A DNA stretch of 64,000 nt from Hydrogenophaga crassostreae (GCF_001761385.1 NZ_CP017476.1:547501-611500); one strand, 5' to 3'. Positions 53,107 to 61,966 are shown, counted from the first letter of the stretch. The notes: a model not told the origin generated them from the sequence alone. Translations and numbers: made by a program.

Positions 53107-54477
53107 ATGGCTTCAGCCCTTTCCGACCGCCTGTCACGCATTGTCAAAGAAATGCGTGGCCAGGCCCGTATCACCGAGAGCAACGTGACAGAGATGATGC
53201 GCGAAGTGCGCATGGCCCTGCTGGAGGCCGATGTGGCCCTGCCGGTGGTGCGCGACTTCATTGCCCGTGTGAAAGAAAAGGCCCTGGGCCAGGAAGTGGT
53301 GGGCTCGCTCACACCGGGTCAGGCCATGGTGGGTATCGTCAACCGCGAGCTGGCCGCGACCATGGGACAGGGTGTTGCCGACATCAACCTGGCGGCCCAA
53401 CCCCCAGCAGTGATCTTGATGGCTGGCTTGCAAGGTGCGGGTAAAACCACCACCACCGCCAAGCTGGCCAAACACCTGATCGAGAAGCGCAAGAAGAAAG
53501 TGCTTACCGTTTCAGGTGACGTTTACCGACCAGCCGCTATCGAACAGCTCAAAACCGTCACGGCCCAGGCCGGGGCCGAGTGGTTCCCCAGCACGCCCGA
53601 TCAAAAACCAGCCGATATCGCGCGCGCCGCCATTGATTACGCACGCAAACACTATTTCGATGTGCTGCTGGTCGATACGGCCGGGCGCCTGGCGATTGAC
53701 GAAGCGCTGATGCGCGAGATTCAGGAGCTGCACACGATCCTGAAACCGGTCGAGACGCTGTTCGTGGTCGATGCCATGCAGGGCCAGGACGCGGTCAACA
53801 CAGCCAAGGCTTTCAGTGAAGCGCTGCCGCTGACGGGCATTGTCCTGACCAAGACCGATGGCGATTCTCGCGGCGGTGCGGCTTTGTCGGTGCGACAGGT
53901 GACGGGCGCCCCGATCAAGTTCGCTGGCGTGTCCGAAAAGCTCGACGGACTGGAGGTGTTCGATGCCGAACGCCACGCCGGCCGCATCCTGGGCATGGGC
54001 GATATCGTGGCGCTGGTGGAGCAGGTCACAGCGGGTGTGGACATGGCGTCAGCGCAGAAATTGGCCGCCAAGGTCAAGAGCGGCGCCGGCTTCGACCTCA
54101 ACGACTTTCTGGACCAGATTCGCCAGATGAAGCAGATGGGCGGCTTGTCCAGCCTGATGGACAAGTTGCCGGGCAACATGGGCGCCAAGGCCACCGATGC
54201 CGACCTGACCCGCGCCGAAAAAGACATCAAGCGCAAGGAAGGCATCATTTGCAGCATGACGCTCAAGGAGCGCACCAAACCGGAAATCATCAAGGCCACG
54301 CGCAAGCGCCGCATCGCTGCGGGCGCCGGTGTTCACGTGCAGGAAGTCAACCGGCTGCTCAAAGAGTTTGAGCAGATGCAGGGCATGATGAAGAAGATGA
54401 AGGGTGGCGGCATGATGAAGATGATGAAAAAAATGGGCGGCATGAAGGGCATGCCCAAAATGCCTGGCATGGGTTGA
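53107..54477 (+). CDS. ffh: Signal recognition particle protein Ffh
   Basis: 456-residue GTPase that with 4.5S RNA carries nascent membrane proteins to FtsY. NG domain: GLQGAGKTTTTAKLAKHL (P-loop, about 107-124), DTAGRLAIDEALM, TKTDGDSRGGAALSV. M domain (about 330-456) is Met-rich (GMMKKMKGGGMMKMMKKMGGMKGMPKMPGMG at the C terminus, in part), as needed for signal-peptide binding. The ATG at 53107 gives the conserved N terminus MASALSDRLSRIVKEMRGQA. Confidence 0.98.
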   Translation: MASALSDRLSRIVKEMRGQARITESNVTEMMREVRMALLEADVALPVVRDFIARVKEKALGQEVVGSLTPGQAMVGIVNRELAATMGQGVADINLAAQPPAVILMAGLQGAGKTTTTAKLAKHLIEKRKKKVLTVSGDVYRPAAIEQLKTVTAQAGAEWFPSTPDQKPADIARAAIDYARKHYFDVLLVDTAGRLAIDEALMREIQELHTILKPVETLFVVDAMQGQDAVNTAKAFSEALPLTGIVLTKTDGDSRGGAALSVRQVTGAPIKFAGVSEKLDGLEVFDAERHAGRILGMGDIVALVEQVTAGVDMASAQKLAAKVKSGAGFDLNDFLDQIRQMKQMGGLSSLMDKLPGNMGAKATDADLTRAEKDIKRKEGIICSMTLKERTKPEIIKATRKRRIAAGAGVHVQEVNRLLKEFEQMQGMMKKMKGGGMMKMMKKMGGMKGMPKMPGMG

Positions 54478-54521
54478 TCGAAGTCAACCGGGAGGCCGCC
54501 TGAGCCCTCCATACTGAGCCG

Positions 54522-55148
54522 ATGTTGATGCTTATCGAAGCGGCGCTGGCCGTGACGGCGCTGGTTGTTGCCTTGTGGCTGAAACCCTGGCGCATGCTGC
54601 AAGGGCCTTTGCTCACGCCTGCTTTGGCCGCCATGGCCCTGATGCCATGGATGTGGCTGTTGCCGCAACACATGCCTCAGGGTCTTCAGATTCAGTTGTC
54701 GGGCGCCAGTTTGCTGGTCCTGGTGCTCGGGTGGCCACTGGCCGTGTTGGTTCTTGCATGGGTGGGCTTGGCTGTGTGGGTCATCGGACACAACGATGCG
54801 GTGACCGTGTTGTCACAGTGGGTCTGGATCGGTCTGGCGCCGGCCACGATCACACTGGGTATCGGGCCGTTGCTGCGCCGCTGGCTACCGCCCAACCCCT
54901 TTGTTTACACGCTTGGCCGGGGCTTCTTGGGCACCGCTGCTGCGGTGTTTCTGTCAGGCATTCTGCTGGAAATGCTGCATCGACTGGTGGGCGGCGCGCT
55001 GCAGGAGCAGGTGTTGATCGCGCGCTGGCTCATGGCCTGGGGTGACGCTTTCCTCACCGGTATGTTCACGGCGATCTTTGTGGCGTTTGCGCCGCAATGG
55101 CTGGCCACCTGGTCAGACGAGCGCTATTTGAAACCCGCCAAACACTGA
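54522..55148 (+). CDS. CbiM-like membrane protein (putative ECF transporter component)
   Basis: 208-residue integral membrane protein with about six helices. The segment QGLQIQLSGASLLVLVLGWPLAVLVLA (about 53-79) and the C-terminal GDAFLTGMFTAIFVAFAPQWLATWSDE resemble CbiM-family substrate-binding components of energy-coupling factor transporters (Co/Ni uptake). The His-rich N terminus of true CbiM is absent. Its role is uncertain. It follows ffh by 44 bases in the same direction. Confidence 0.75.
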   Translation: MLMLIEAALAVTALVVALWLKPWRMLQGPLLTPALAAMALMPWMWLLPQHMPQGLQIQLSGASLLVLVLGWPLAVLVLAWVGLAVWVIGHNDAVTVLSQWVWIGLAPATITLGIGPLLRRWLPPNPFVYTLGRGFLGTAAAVFLSGILLEMLHRLVGGALQEQVLIARWLMAWGDAFLTGMFTAIFVAFAPQWLATWSDERYLKPAKH

Positions 55149-55280
55149 GGCGGTGGCGGGGGGCATGCCCGATCACTGGCCATTTGCCCCGCAATGACCT
55201 TTCCAGCAACAGCGCCTCGGATGCTCTGGTGGCGTTGAGTGTTGTCACTCGCGGCGGCATCCGCTGGTCAGCGCAGGGCG

Positions 55281-56633
55281 TCAGGCGGTCTCTTTGATCA
55301 GCACTTCCCCGCGCAGCGAGTGCGGAAAAGTCTCGGTGATGCGCACGTCGATCATCTGGCCCACCAGCCGCGCGCCGTTGGGGCCGCCATGGAAGTTCAC
55401 CACGCGGTTGCATTCGGTACGGCCCATGAATTCGGGGGCTTCGGTGGTCGACTTGCGCGAAGGGCCTTCCACCAGAATGCGTTGAATGGTGTCTTGCCGG
55501 CTGGCGCTGATGCGCGCCACGTTGGCTTCGATGGTGGCTTGCAGGTGCTGCAGGCGCTTGAGCTTGACCGCATGGGGTGTTTCATCCAGCAGGTTGGCCG
55601 CAGGGGTGCCAGGGCGGGGGCTGAAGATGAAGCTGAAACTGATGTCGAAACCCACGTCATCGATCAGCTTCATCATCTTGCCGAAGTCTTCTTCGGTCTC
55701 GCCGGGGAAGCCCACGATGAAGTCGCTGCTCATGGGCAGGTCGGGCCGGATGGCGCGCAACTTGCGCACCGTGCTTTTGTATTCCATGGCCGTGTAGCCG
55801 CGCTTCATGGCCATCAAAATGCGGTCTGAGCCGTGTTGCACCGGCAGGTGCAGGTGGCTCACCAGCTTGGGCAGCTTGGCGTAGGCTTCGATCAGGCGCG
55901 GGGTGAACTCGTTGGGGTGGCTGGTGGTGTAGCGGATGCGCTCGATGCCTGGGATGTCCGACACGTATTCCAGCAGCAAGGCGAAATCGGCGATTTCACC
56001 GCTGTCGCCCATGGGGCCGCGGTAAGCGTTCACGTTTTGGCCCAGCAGGTTGACCTCGCGCACGCCTTGGTCGGCCAGGCCGGCGATCTCCACCAGCACG
56101 TCGTCAAACGGCCGGCTCACCTCTTCGCCACGCGTGTAGGGCACCACGCAGTAGCTGCAGTATTTGGAGCAGCCTTCCATGATGGAGACGAAGGCGCTGG
56201 CGCCGTCGACCCGCGCTGGTGGCAGGTGGTCGAACTTTTCGATTTCGGGAAAGCTGATGTCCACCTGGGGGCGCGACAGGCGCTCGCGGGCGTTCAGCAT
56301 GTCCGGCAGGCGGTGCAGCGTTTGCGGGCCGAAGACCACGTCCACATAGGGTGCGCGCTTGATGATCTCGGCGCCTTCCTGGCTGGCCACGCAGCCGCCC
56401 ACACCGATCAGCACGCCCTTTTTCTTCAGGTGCTGCACGCGGCCGAGGTCAGAAAACACCTTCTCTTGCGCTTTTTCGCGCACCGAGCAGGTGTTGAACA
56501 GAATCAGGTCTGCCTCGTCCACATTTTTGGTGGGCTCATAGCCTTGTGCGGCGTGCATCACGTCGGCCATCTTGTCCGAGTCGTACTCGTTCATCTGGCA
56601 GCCGAAGGTTTTGATAAAGACTTTTTTGGTCAT
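55281..56633 (-). CDS. miaB: tRNA-2-methylthio-N6-dimethylallyladenosine synthase MiaB
   Basis: 450-residue radical-SAM methylthiotransferase that modifies A37 of tRNAs reading UNN codons. N-terminal UPF0004 domain with three Fe-S Cys (FGCQMNEYDSD, FNTCSVREKA, VGGCVAS), radical-SAM motif CSKYCSYC (about 156-163), and C-terminal TRAM domain (VVNFHGGPNGARLVGQMIDVRITET). Length and layout are normal for MiaB; the second Fe-S cluster set is complete. Confidence 0.97.
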   Translation of the reverse strand: MTKKVFIKTFGCQMNEYDSDKMADVMHAAQGYEPTKNVDEADLILFNTCSVREKAQEKVFSDLGRVQHLKKKGVLIGVGGCVASQEGAEIIKRAPYVDVVFGPQTLHRLPDMLNARERLSRPQVDISFPEIEKFDHLPPARVDGASAFVSIMEGCSKYCSYCVVPYTRGEEVSRPFDDVLVEIAGLADQGVREVNLLGQNVNAYRGPMGDSGEIADFALLLEYVSDIPGIERIRYTTSHPNEFTPRLIEAYAKLPKLVSHLHLPVQHGSDRILMAMKRGYTAMEYKSTVRKLRAIRPDLPMSSDFIVGFPGETEEDFGKMMKLIDDVGFDISFSFIFSPRPGTPAANLLDETPHAVKLKRLQHLQATIEANVARISASRQDTIQRILVEGPSRKSTTEAPEFMGRTECNRVVNFHGGPNGARLVGQMIDVRITETFPHSLRGEVLIKETA

Positions 56634-56736
56634 GGCAATGCGGGGAGAAATAGGCTGAAAAAGCGCCGACGGCAGGGCGTGCCTGTCGGTCGTATCAATG
56701 GGCTGCGGAGCTGCCTGCAGGCAACTCGGGTCGACG

Positions 56737-57111
56737 TCAGTTTTTGAGGTCGGCAGCGCGTGGCCGCTTGAGGGCCGCTTCGGCCTCGGTCAGGATCCAC
56801 ACGTCATGCACCAACCCGCCGGGGGCCAGCACGTAGTTCACCACCAGCTTCTGGCCAACCAGCCCGCCTGACATGACCAGCGTGTTGCTGGTGCCACGGA
56901 TGCGCGAGCCTGGGGAGAGTTGGGCCTTCTCGCCGTCCATGGTGATCCATGGCGGTTGGCCCACTTCCATCGTGCCGCGCAGCGCGGTGTCGGGAAAGTT
57001 GCGCACCACGCCCTGGGCCTGGGCGCTGGCGCCCAGGCCGGCAGCCAGCAAGCCCATGGAGAGCAGCAGGCTTCGGCGCGCGGTGGAGAGAAAGAGAGAG
57101 CAGCGTTTCAT
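56737..57111 (-). CDS. Small exported hypothetical protein
   Basis: 124-residue protein with a long Arg-containing signal peptide (MKRCSLFLSTARRSLLLSMGLLAAGLGASAQA, in part), so it is probably periplasmic. The mature part has a compact Gly/Val-rich pattern (SPGSRIRGTSNTLVMSGGLVGQKLVVNYVL). It is not assigned to a named family. The start at 57111 is preferred; one at 57120 is also possible. Confidence 0.65.
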   Translation of the reverse strand: MKRCSLFLSTARRSLLLSMGLLAAGLGASAQAQGVVRNFPDTALRGTMEVGQPPWITMDGEKAQLSPGSRIRGTSNTLVMSGGLVGQKLVVNYVLAPGGLVHDVWILTEAEAALKRPRAADLKN

Positions 57112-57187
57112 GGTGTTCATCCAGAGGCTGGGAAAAGTCCCTCCGTTGTGCCTGTGGCTTGATCGGAGGGTGCAGCCTGCGATTCTC

Positions 57188-57553
57188 TCATGGGCGGTGG
57201 CGATCCACCCGCGGAGCGTCTGGCGGCAGTGGGCGGTCTGATTCCATGAGGGGGTAAGCGTCGGCCACATAGGCCGGGCCTTTCATGACCATCACGATGA
57301 AAGCGCCAATGCCGACTGTCAGCACCACGGTCCAGTGCAGGATCGCCAGGCCGATCAGGTAAATATCAATGGTGTGGATGCGGATGAAGATGTCGGCTTC
57401 GCCGCCGCTCCAGGGCAGCGCGCGCGCGACCAGGGCCAGGGCGCCGAACAGCGCCGTGCCCACCCAGGTGATGCGTGGCAGGCGTTTGAGTATCTGGCGT
57501 TCCAGTCCGGCGGGCGATTTCTGGAACCCGGGCAGGATGTTGAACATGGACAT
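57188..57553 (-). CDS. Small membrane protein of unknown function
   Basis: 121-residue inner-membrane protein with two helices (about 29-47 and 66-89) separated by a short loop containing FIRIHTIDIYLIG. The C terminus is Pro/Asp/Arg-rich. Not recognised beyond resembling hypothetical proteins of Betaproteobacteria. It is upstream of the small exported protein, on the same strand. Confidence 0.65.
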   Translation of the reverse strand: MSMFNILPGFQKSPAGLERQILKRLPRITWVGTALFGALALVARALPWSGGEADIFIRIHTIDIYLIGLAILHWTVVLTVGIGAFIVMVMKGPAYVADAYPLMESDRPLPPDAPRVDRHRP

Positions 57554-57707
57554 GGTGTGCCTCTCCGTTGTAAGGGTCTCCCTATCAGCGGCTCAGGTTA
57601 TGGGCTCGCTCTGACTCTTGGATCACTTTACGAATCAAAATGGGTTTTGTCCATGACAAAGCGCATGGTTGAACCAAAGCGAACCACAGTGAAAAAGGGG
57701 TACAGCA

Positions 57708-58249
57708 ATGCACACCGGCAATGGGACCAAGGGATTTTCCCGGTCGTGGCTTTCCGGGTTGGGGCTGGCGTTGTTGCTTGGCCTGAGCGCGTGTTCGACC
57801 GCGCCACCCCATGGCGTGCAAGCGGTCAGCCCATTTGAGCTCAACCGTTACCTGGGCACCTGGATCACCGTTTTGAGCGCGGCCTGAGCCGGGTGAGTGC
57901 CAGCTACAGCCTGAATGCCGATGGCAGCGTGAAGGTGCTGAACCGGGGTTACAGCGCGGAGAAACAAGCCTGGAGCGACGCCGAAGGCCGCGCAGTGTTC
58001 ACCGGCGACAGCAACACAGGCTCGTTGAAGGTCTCGTTCTTTGGCCCGTTCTACGGTGGGTATCACGTGATCGCGCTGGATCCCGACTACCGCTGGGCCA
58101 TGGTGATCGGGCCCGACCAGAGCTACCTGTGGATACTGGCGCGCGACAGGCAAATACCGGCCGATGTGAGAAAAAGTCTGGTGGCCCAGGCCGCCAGGGC
58201 TGGGGTGGACACCCAGGCGTTGATCTGGGTCGATCAAGGCCCGCTGTGA
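57708..58249 (+). pseudogene. blc: Outer-membrane lipocalin (Blc-type), frameshifted
   Basis: A lipoprotein lipocalin broken early. The first part (57708-57887) reads MHTGNGTKGFSRSWLSGLG, a lipobox LSAC, and FELNRYLGTW, then stops. The remainder continues in another frame from about 57860 (LDHRFERGLSRVSASYSLN ... FFGPFYGGYHVIALDPDYRW ... YLWILARDRQIP) to the stop at 58249. The conserved YEIAR between LGTW and DHRF is missing. The junction (CTGG shared by ACCTGG and CTGGAT) fits a deletion of 19 bp between CTGG direct repeats. AAGGGG precedes the ATG. Translation restart at a GTG at 57893 would give a 118-residue fragment without the signal peptide. Sequencing error is an alternative. Confidence 0.88.
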
Positions 58250-58320
58250 GGTTGCTGCAGACCGGGTCGGTCGCTGGCAAGGGGCTCACAATGCAGAGCT
58301 TGTAAAAGTATGGAGACACC

Positions 58321-58914
58321 ATGGCCCGCCTGCAACCTTTGCCACCTGAAACCACACCCGAGCTGAAACCCCATTTCGATTTTTTCCTCGGCACGCTGGG
58401 GTTCACGCCCAACAGCGTATTGACCATGCAGCGCAAGCCCAAGCTGGCGCAGGCGCTGGCCGTGATGAACGCAGCGGTGATGGACCCCGAGGGCGAGGTG
58501 GAGCTGGGCTTTCGGCGCCTGATCGGGCATGTGGTGAGCAAGGCTTCGGGCTGCCTTTATTGCCAGGCGCATACCTTGCTGGGCGCCAAGAATTTTGGTG
58601 TGAGCGAGGCCAAGCTGGGCGATATCTGGATCTACGCCAGCAGCCCACATTACAGCGAACGCGAGCGGCTGGCGCTCGACTTTGCCTTGGCGGCCGCCTC
58701 GCAGCCCAATGCGGTGACCGATGAGCAGTTTGCCGAGCTGCAACAGCATTGGAGCGACGGCGAAATCGTCGAACTGCTGGGCGTGGTGGCGATGTTTGCG
58801 TTTCTCAACCGCTGGAACGACACCATGGCCACGCCGCTGGAGGCGGTGCCCAATGAAGTGGCTTCAACGGCGCTGGGTGCACAAGGCTGGGCGCCCGGCA
58901 AACACGGCGCCTAA
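58321..58914 (+). CDS. Carboxymuconolactone decarboxylase family protein (AhpD-like)
   Basis: 197-residue cytoplasmic protein of the AhpD/CMD fold. The redox CxxC is in SKASGCLYCQAHTLLGAKNFGVSE (about 74-97), with the His three residues after the second Cys. A helical C-terminal part follows (IVELLGVVAMFAFLNRWNDTMATPLE). Such proteins act as alkylhydroperoxidase-like reductases; the partner is unknown. It starts 71 bases after the broken lipocalin and uses ATG 58321 with GGAGA upstream. Confidence 0.9.
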   Translation: MARLQPLPPETTPELKPHFDFFLGTLGFTPNSVLTMQRKPKLAQALAVMNAAVMDPEGEVELGFRRLIGHVVSKASGCLYCQAHTLLGAKNFGVSEAKLGDIWIYASSPHYSERERLALDFALAAASQPNAVTDEQFAELQQHWSDGEIVELLGVVAMFAFLNRWNDTMATPLEAVPNEVASTALGAQGWAPGKHGA

Positions 58915-58945
58915 GCACCCTCAGGCTCCGGGCGTTGCAGTCCGC

Positions 58946-59506
58946 TTACTTCCAGCGAATGGGCTCGATGCTGACGCTGCCGAGGTTGCTCGACAAGGTG
59001 ACCGCGCCTTCCAGAATCGTGGCCTGGATCTGCATGCTGCGCTCAGCCATGGCAGCCAAAGCGGGCGCCGCTTCGGTGGGCAGGCGCCAGGCCTGCAGTT
59101 TTTCCAGGCGCGAGACCTTGTTCTCCATGCCGCGCCACCACACATCGGCTGCCGAGCCAAACGCGTAAACGAACACCGCGTCGGCCTTGCTGCAGGCCTT
59201 GGCCAGCGGCTTGTCTTCAGGCTGCCCCACTTCGATCCAGATGCGCTTGCGGCCAGTGAAATCGGTCAGCGAGACGTCCGGGTCGTCCGGGTCTGACAGC
59301 CCGGCGCCAAAGCCCAGTGTGCCGTCGCCATTGCAGGTGTCTTGCAGTTCGTGGGCGTGAATGGCCAGGGCCACCAGGCGCACCATCATGCGGTCATCGG
59401 TCTCGCTGGGGTGGCGGGCAAGCGTGAGTGCATGGTCTGCGTAATAGCCGTGGTCGATGTCGGCGATCTGCAGGTTGGCTTTGAAGATGGTGGATTTGAG
59501 GGCCAT
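58946..59506 (-). CDS. yaeQ: YaeQ family protein
   Basis: 186-residue protein of the YaeQ family, whose fold resembles PD-(D/E)xK nucleases. Family segments: MALKSTIFKANLQIADIDHG at the N terminus, TGRKRIWIEVGQPEDKPLAKAC (about 84-105) and ADVWWRGMENKVSRLEKLQAW. Function is not well established. It converges with the AhpD-like gene and is downstream of the tRNA-Met gene on the same strand, beyond a terminator. Confidence 0.93.
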   Translation of the reverse strand: MALKSTIFKANLQIADIDHGYYADHALTLARHPSETDDRMMVRLVALAIHAHELQDTCNGDGTLGFGAGLSDPDDPDVSLTDFTGRKRIWIEVGQPEDKPLAKACSKADAVFVYAFGSAADVWWRGMENKVSRLEKLQAWRLPTEAAPALAAMAERSMQIQATILEGAVTLSSNLGSVSIEPIRWK

Positions 59507-59542
59507 GGCGGCGCTTTCGGGCGGGAAAATGGAACAGGCAAG

Positions 59543-59577
59543 AAAAAAGCGGACACCGTCGCCGGGGTCCGCTTTTT
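59543..59577 (-). terminator. Terminator after tRNA-Met
   Basis: On the minus strand AAAAAGCGGAC, 12-base loop, GTCCGCTTTTTT. It follows the tRNA by about six bases and separates it from yaeQ. Confidence 0.9.
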
Positions 59578-59582
59578 GAATC

Positions 59583-59659
59583 TGGTGGCGATAGGTGGAC
59601 TTGAACCACCGACATCAGCATTATGAATGCTGCGCTCTAACCAACTGAGCTATATCGCC
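59583..59659 (-). tRNA. tRNA-Met (anticodon CAT)
   Basis: 77-nt tRNA on the minus strand with encoded CCA. Acceptor GGCGATA / TATCGCC, D-arm TAGCTCAGTTGGTTAGAG, anticodon stem CAGCA/TGCTG with loop TTCATAA (anticodon CAT), and T-arm GGTGGTTCAAGTCCACC. I assign elongator Met; the CAT anticodon could also be the precursor of the lysidine-modified tRNA-Ile. It has its own promoter and terminator. Confidence 0.96.
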
Positions 59660-59671
59660 GAAAGACCAAGA

Positions 59672-59677
59672 TTATAG
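59672..59677 (-). promoter_or_regulatory. -10 box of tRNA-Met
   Basis: A perfect TATAAT on the minus strand, 13-18 bases before the mature tRNA. No good -35 was seen at 17 bases. Confidence 0.6.
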
Positions 59678-59749
59678 CTAGAAATTTGGGTGTTTTGCCG
59701 GCGTCGGCTTTGGCGTTGAGAGAAAGTCGTGCACGGGCTCCACCGCCGC

Positions 59750-60538
59750 CTATCGGTGCTTGAATGCCGCCTTGCGCTTGTTCACGAAAGCGTCCATGCC
59801 TTCTTTCTGGTCTTCGGTGGCGAACAGCGCGTGGAACAGGCGGCGCTCGAACATCACGCCGTCGGCCAGACCCGACTCAAAGGCGCGGTTGACCGATTCT
59901 TTGGCGGCCATGACGCTGATGAGTGAGTACTCACAGATCATGAGCGCTGCGCCCAGCGTTTCTTCCATGAGTTTTTCAAGTGGCACCACGCGGCTGACGA
60001 GGCCGGCGCGCTCGGCTTCGGTGGCGTCCATCATGCGGCCGGTGAGCACCAGATCCATGGCCTTGGCTTTGCCCACGGCGCGGGGCAGGCGCTGGGTGCC
60101 GCCGGCGCCGGGGATGATGCCCAGCTTGATTTCGGGCTGGCCGAATTTGGCGTTGTCGGCGGCGATGATGAAGTCGCACATCATTGCCAGCTCGCAGCCG
60201 CCGCCCAGGGCGAAACCGCTCACGGCGGCGATCACTGGCTTGCGCACGCTGCGGATGGTTTCCCAGTTGCGGGTGATGTAGTCGCCTTTGTAGACATCGG
60301 TGAAGCTGTAAGTTGCCATGGCGCCGATGTCGGCGCCGGCGGCGAAGGCTTTTTCGCTGCCGGTGATGACCATGCAGCCGATGGCGTCGTCGGCATCAAA
60401 AGCCTTCAGAGCGGTGCCGAGCTCGGTCATGAGCTGGTCGTTCAGGGCATTGAGCTGCTTGGGGCGGTTCAGCGTGACGATGCCGACGCGGCCTTCGGTG
60501 GTGACGGTGATCAGTTCTGGCGTTGTATTGGCGCTCAT
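59750..60538 (-). CDS. Enoyl-CoA hydratase
   Basis: 262-residue crotonase-fold enzyme that hydrates trans-2-enoyl-CoA to 3-hydroxyacyl-CoA. Oxyanion and catalytic parts: KAFAAGADIGAMA (about 62-74), FALGGGCELAMMCDF with the first catalytic Glu (about 115), and FGQPEIKLGIIPGAGGTQRLPR with the second Glu (about 135). It belongs to the PaaF/EchA group, so it may serve phenylacetate or fatty acid and branched-chain amino acid breakdown. Divergent from paaG, with two palindromes between. Confidence 0.93.
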   Translation of the reverse strand: MSANTTPELITVTTEGRVGIVTLNRPKQLNALNDQLMTELGTALKAFDADDAIGCMVITGSEKAFAAGADIGAMATYSFTDVYKGDYITRNWETIRSVRKPVIAAVSGFALGGGCELAMMCDFIIAADNAKFGQPEIKLGIIPGAGGTQRLPRAVGKAKAMDLVLTGRMMDATEAERAGLVSRVVPLEKLMEETLGAALMICEYSLISVMAAKESVNRAFESGLADGVMFERRLFHALFATEDQKEGMDAFVNKRKAAFKHR

Positions 60539-60565
60539 GGGGTTTCCTTGTGGAGGGGGTTGGCG

Positions 60566-60581
60566 TTGACGTATACGTCAA
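60566..60581. promoter_or_regulatory. Perfect palindrome upstream of the enoyl-CoA hydratase gene
   Basis: TTGACGTATACGTCAA, 16 bp, 27 bases before the hydratase start. The form is like sites of MerR-family acyl-CoA or branched-chain catabolism regulators (LiuR type); the regulator is not in this window. Confidence 0.55.
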
Positions 60582-60627
60582 CTATAGCTGTCCAGGCCGT
60601 CAGCCGGTATCCAAGGGAAAACATTAG

Positions 60628-60643
60628 CCGACCGATTGGTTGG
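60628..60643. promoter_or_regulatory. Candidate TetR-type operator before paaG
   Basis: CCGACCGATTGGTTGG, an imperfect palindrome 70 bases upstream of paaG. It resembles the form of TetR-family PaaR sites in Betaproteobacteria (ACCGACCG-like half-sites). Assignment is tentative. Confidence 0.4.
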
Positions 60644-60713
60644 TTAATGGTAAATTGGCGGGAAATTCACCCAACAGGTGCCGCTGTATGCAGGCCCGAG
60701 GAGACCCATTTTC

Positions 60714-61520
60714 ATGACCCCACCGAACACGGGAAACTCCGTGCTGTTCGAACAGCGCGGCGCGGTTGCGTTGATCACCCTCAATCGACCCGAAGCGCTC
60801 AACAGCTTTACCCGGGCCATGCACGCCGAATTGCGGGCCGCATTCGACCGCGCCGAGGCCGATAGCCAGATTCGCGCCATCGTGCTCACAGGCGCTGGCC
60901 GCGGTTTTTGTGCCGGCCTGGATTTGTCAGAGCTGGATTTCACGCCGGGGCCGAACCAGGTCGAGCGCGCCAATCCCGGCCCGGTGATTGAGCAGGCATT
61001 CAACCCCACCACGCGCCGTATTCAAAACCTGAGCGTGCCCATCGTGGTCGCGGTGAACGGTGTCGCGGCGGGCGCCGGGGCTTCGCTGGTGCTGGCCTGC
61101 GACATCGCGATTGCCGCGCCCAACGCCAGCTTTGTTCAGGCCTTCAGCAAAATCGGCTTGATCCCCGATGCGGGTGGCAGCTGGTTGCTGGTGGAGCGCC
61201 TGGGGCTGGCGCGCGCGATGGCACTGGCCATGACCGGCGACAAGCTGCCAGCAGCCCAAGCCAAAGAGTGGGGCTTGATCTGGGAGGTGGCCGATGACCC
61301 GGTGGCCGCTGCCATGGCGTTGGCCGAGAAGCTTTCGACCATGCCGACCAAAGCGCTGGTGGCGACGCGGGCGTTGCTGCGCGACGCCAGCACGCGCAGC
61401 CTGAACCAGCATCTCGATGTGGAGCGCGACACCCAATCGGCCCTGGGCGCTACCCACGACTACATGGAGGGTGTGACGGCGTTTCTGGAAAAACGCCCAC
61501 CCCAGTTCAAGGGAGCGTGA
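60714..61520 (+). CDS. paaG: PaaG-type enoyl-CoA isomerase
   Basis: 268-residue crotonase-fold enzyme of the PaaG group; in phenylacetate catabolism PaaG isomerises the ring-epoxide to the oxepin-CoA. Evidence: GRGFCAGLDLSELDF (about 64-78), GAGASLVLACDIAIAAPNASF and FSKIGLIPDAGGSWLLVERLG, where the Asp in PDAGG is the catalytic residue of PaaG rather than the Glu of hydratases. ATG 60714 has AGGAG 13 bases upstream, a rather long gap. Its stop is joined with paaI by overlap. Confidence 0.92.
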   Translation: MTPPNTGNSVLFEQRGAVALITLNRPEALNSFTRAMHAELRAAFDRAEADSQIRAIVLTGAGRGFCAGLDLSELDFTPGPNQVERANPGPVIEQAFNPTTRRIQNLSVPIVVAVNGVAAGAGASLVLACDIAIAAPNASFVQAFSKIGLIPDAGGSWLLVERLGLARAMALAMTGDKLPAAQAKEWGLIWEVADDPVAAAMALAEKLSTMPTKALVATRALLRDASTRSLNQHLDVERDTQSALGATHDYMEGVTAFLEKRPPQFKGA

Positions 61521-61522
61521 CG

Positions 61523-61966
61523 ATGTCGCCTGCACAAACTGCCGCCCGCGTGGGCGAGGTGATGTTTGCCAACGACGTGGCGAGCAAGGACACCATGGGC
61601 ATGGAGCTGGTTTCCGTGGCCCCTGGCCACGCCGTGATGCGCATGGTGGTGCAACCGCTGCATCTCAACGGCCACCAGATTTGCCATGGAGGCTTCATTT
61701 TCACGTTGGCAGATTCCACTTTTGCCTTCGCCTGCAACAGCCACAACCGCAACACCGTGGCGGCCGGGTGCAGCATCGAGTTTTTGAAGCCAGCCCATGT
61801 CGGCGATGTGTTGACTTGCGACGGCGTCGAACAGATGCTGCAAGGCCGCCATGGCATTTACGACATGAGAGTCCGCAACCAGCGCGGTGAAACCGTGGCC
61901 ATGTTCCGTGGCAAAAGCGCACAAATCCCTGGCACCGTGTTTCCAGAAGAAGAGGCCCCCGAATGA
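61523..61966 (+). CDS. paaI: Hydroxyphenylacetyl-CoA thioesterase PaaI
   Basis: 147-residue hot-dog fold thioesterase. Family segment HLNGHQICHGGFIFTLADSTFAFACNSHNR (about 49-78), with the active-site Asp in LADS. It clears dead-end CoA esters in phenylacetate breakdown. A GTG at 61517, overlapping the paaG stop as GTGA, or the ATG at 61523 may be the start. Its stop overlaps paaK in ATGA, so the three genes form a coupled unit. Confidence 0.94.
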   Translation: MSPAQTAARVGEVMFANDVASKDTMGMELVSVAPGHAVMRMVVQPLHLNGHQICHGGFIFTLADSTFAFACNSHNRNTVAAGCSIEFLKPAHVGDVLTCDGVEQMLQGRHGIYDMRVRNQRGETVAMFRGKSAQIPGTVFPEEEAPE

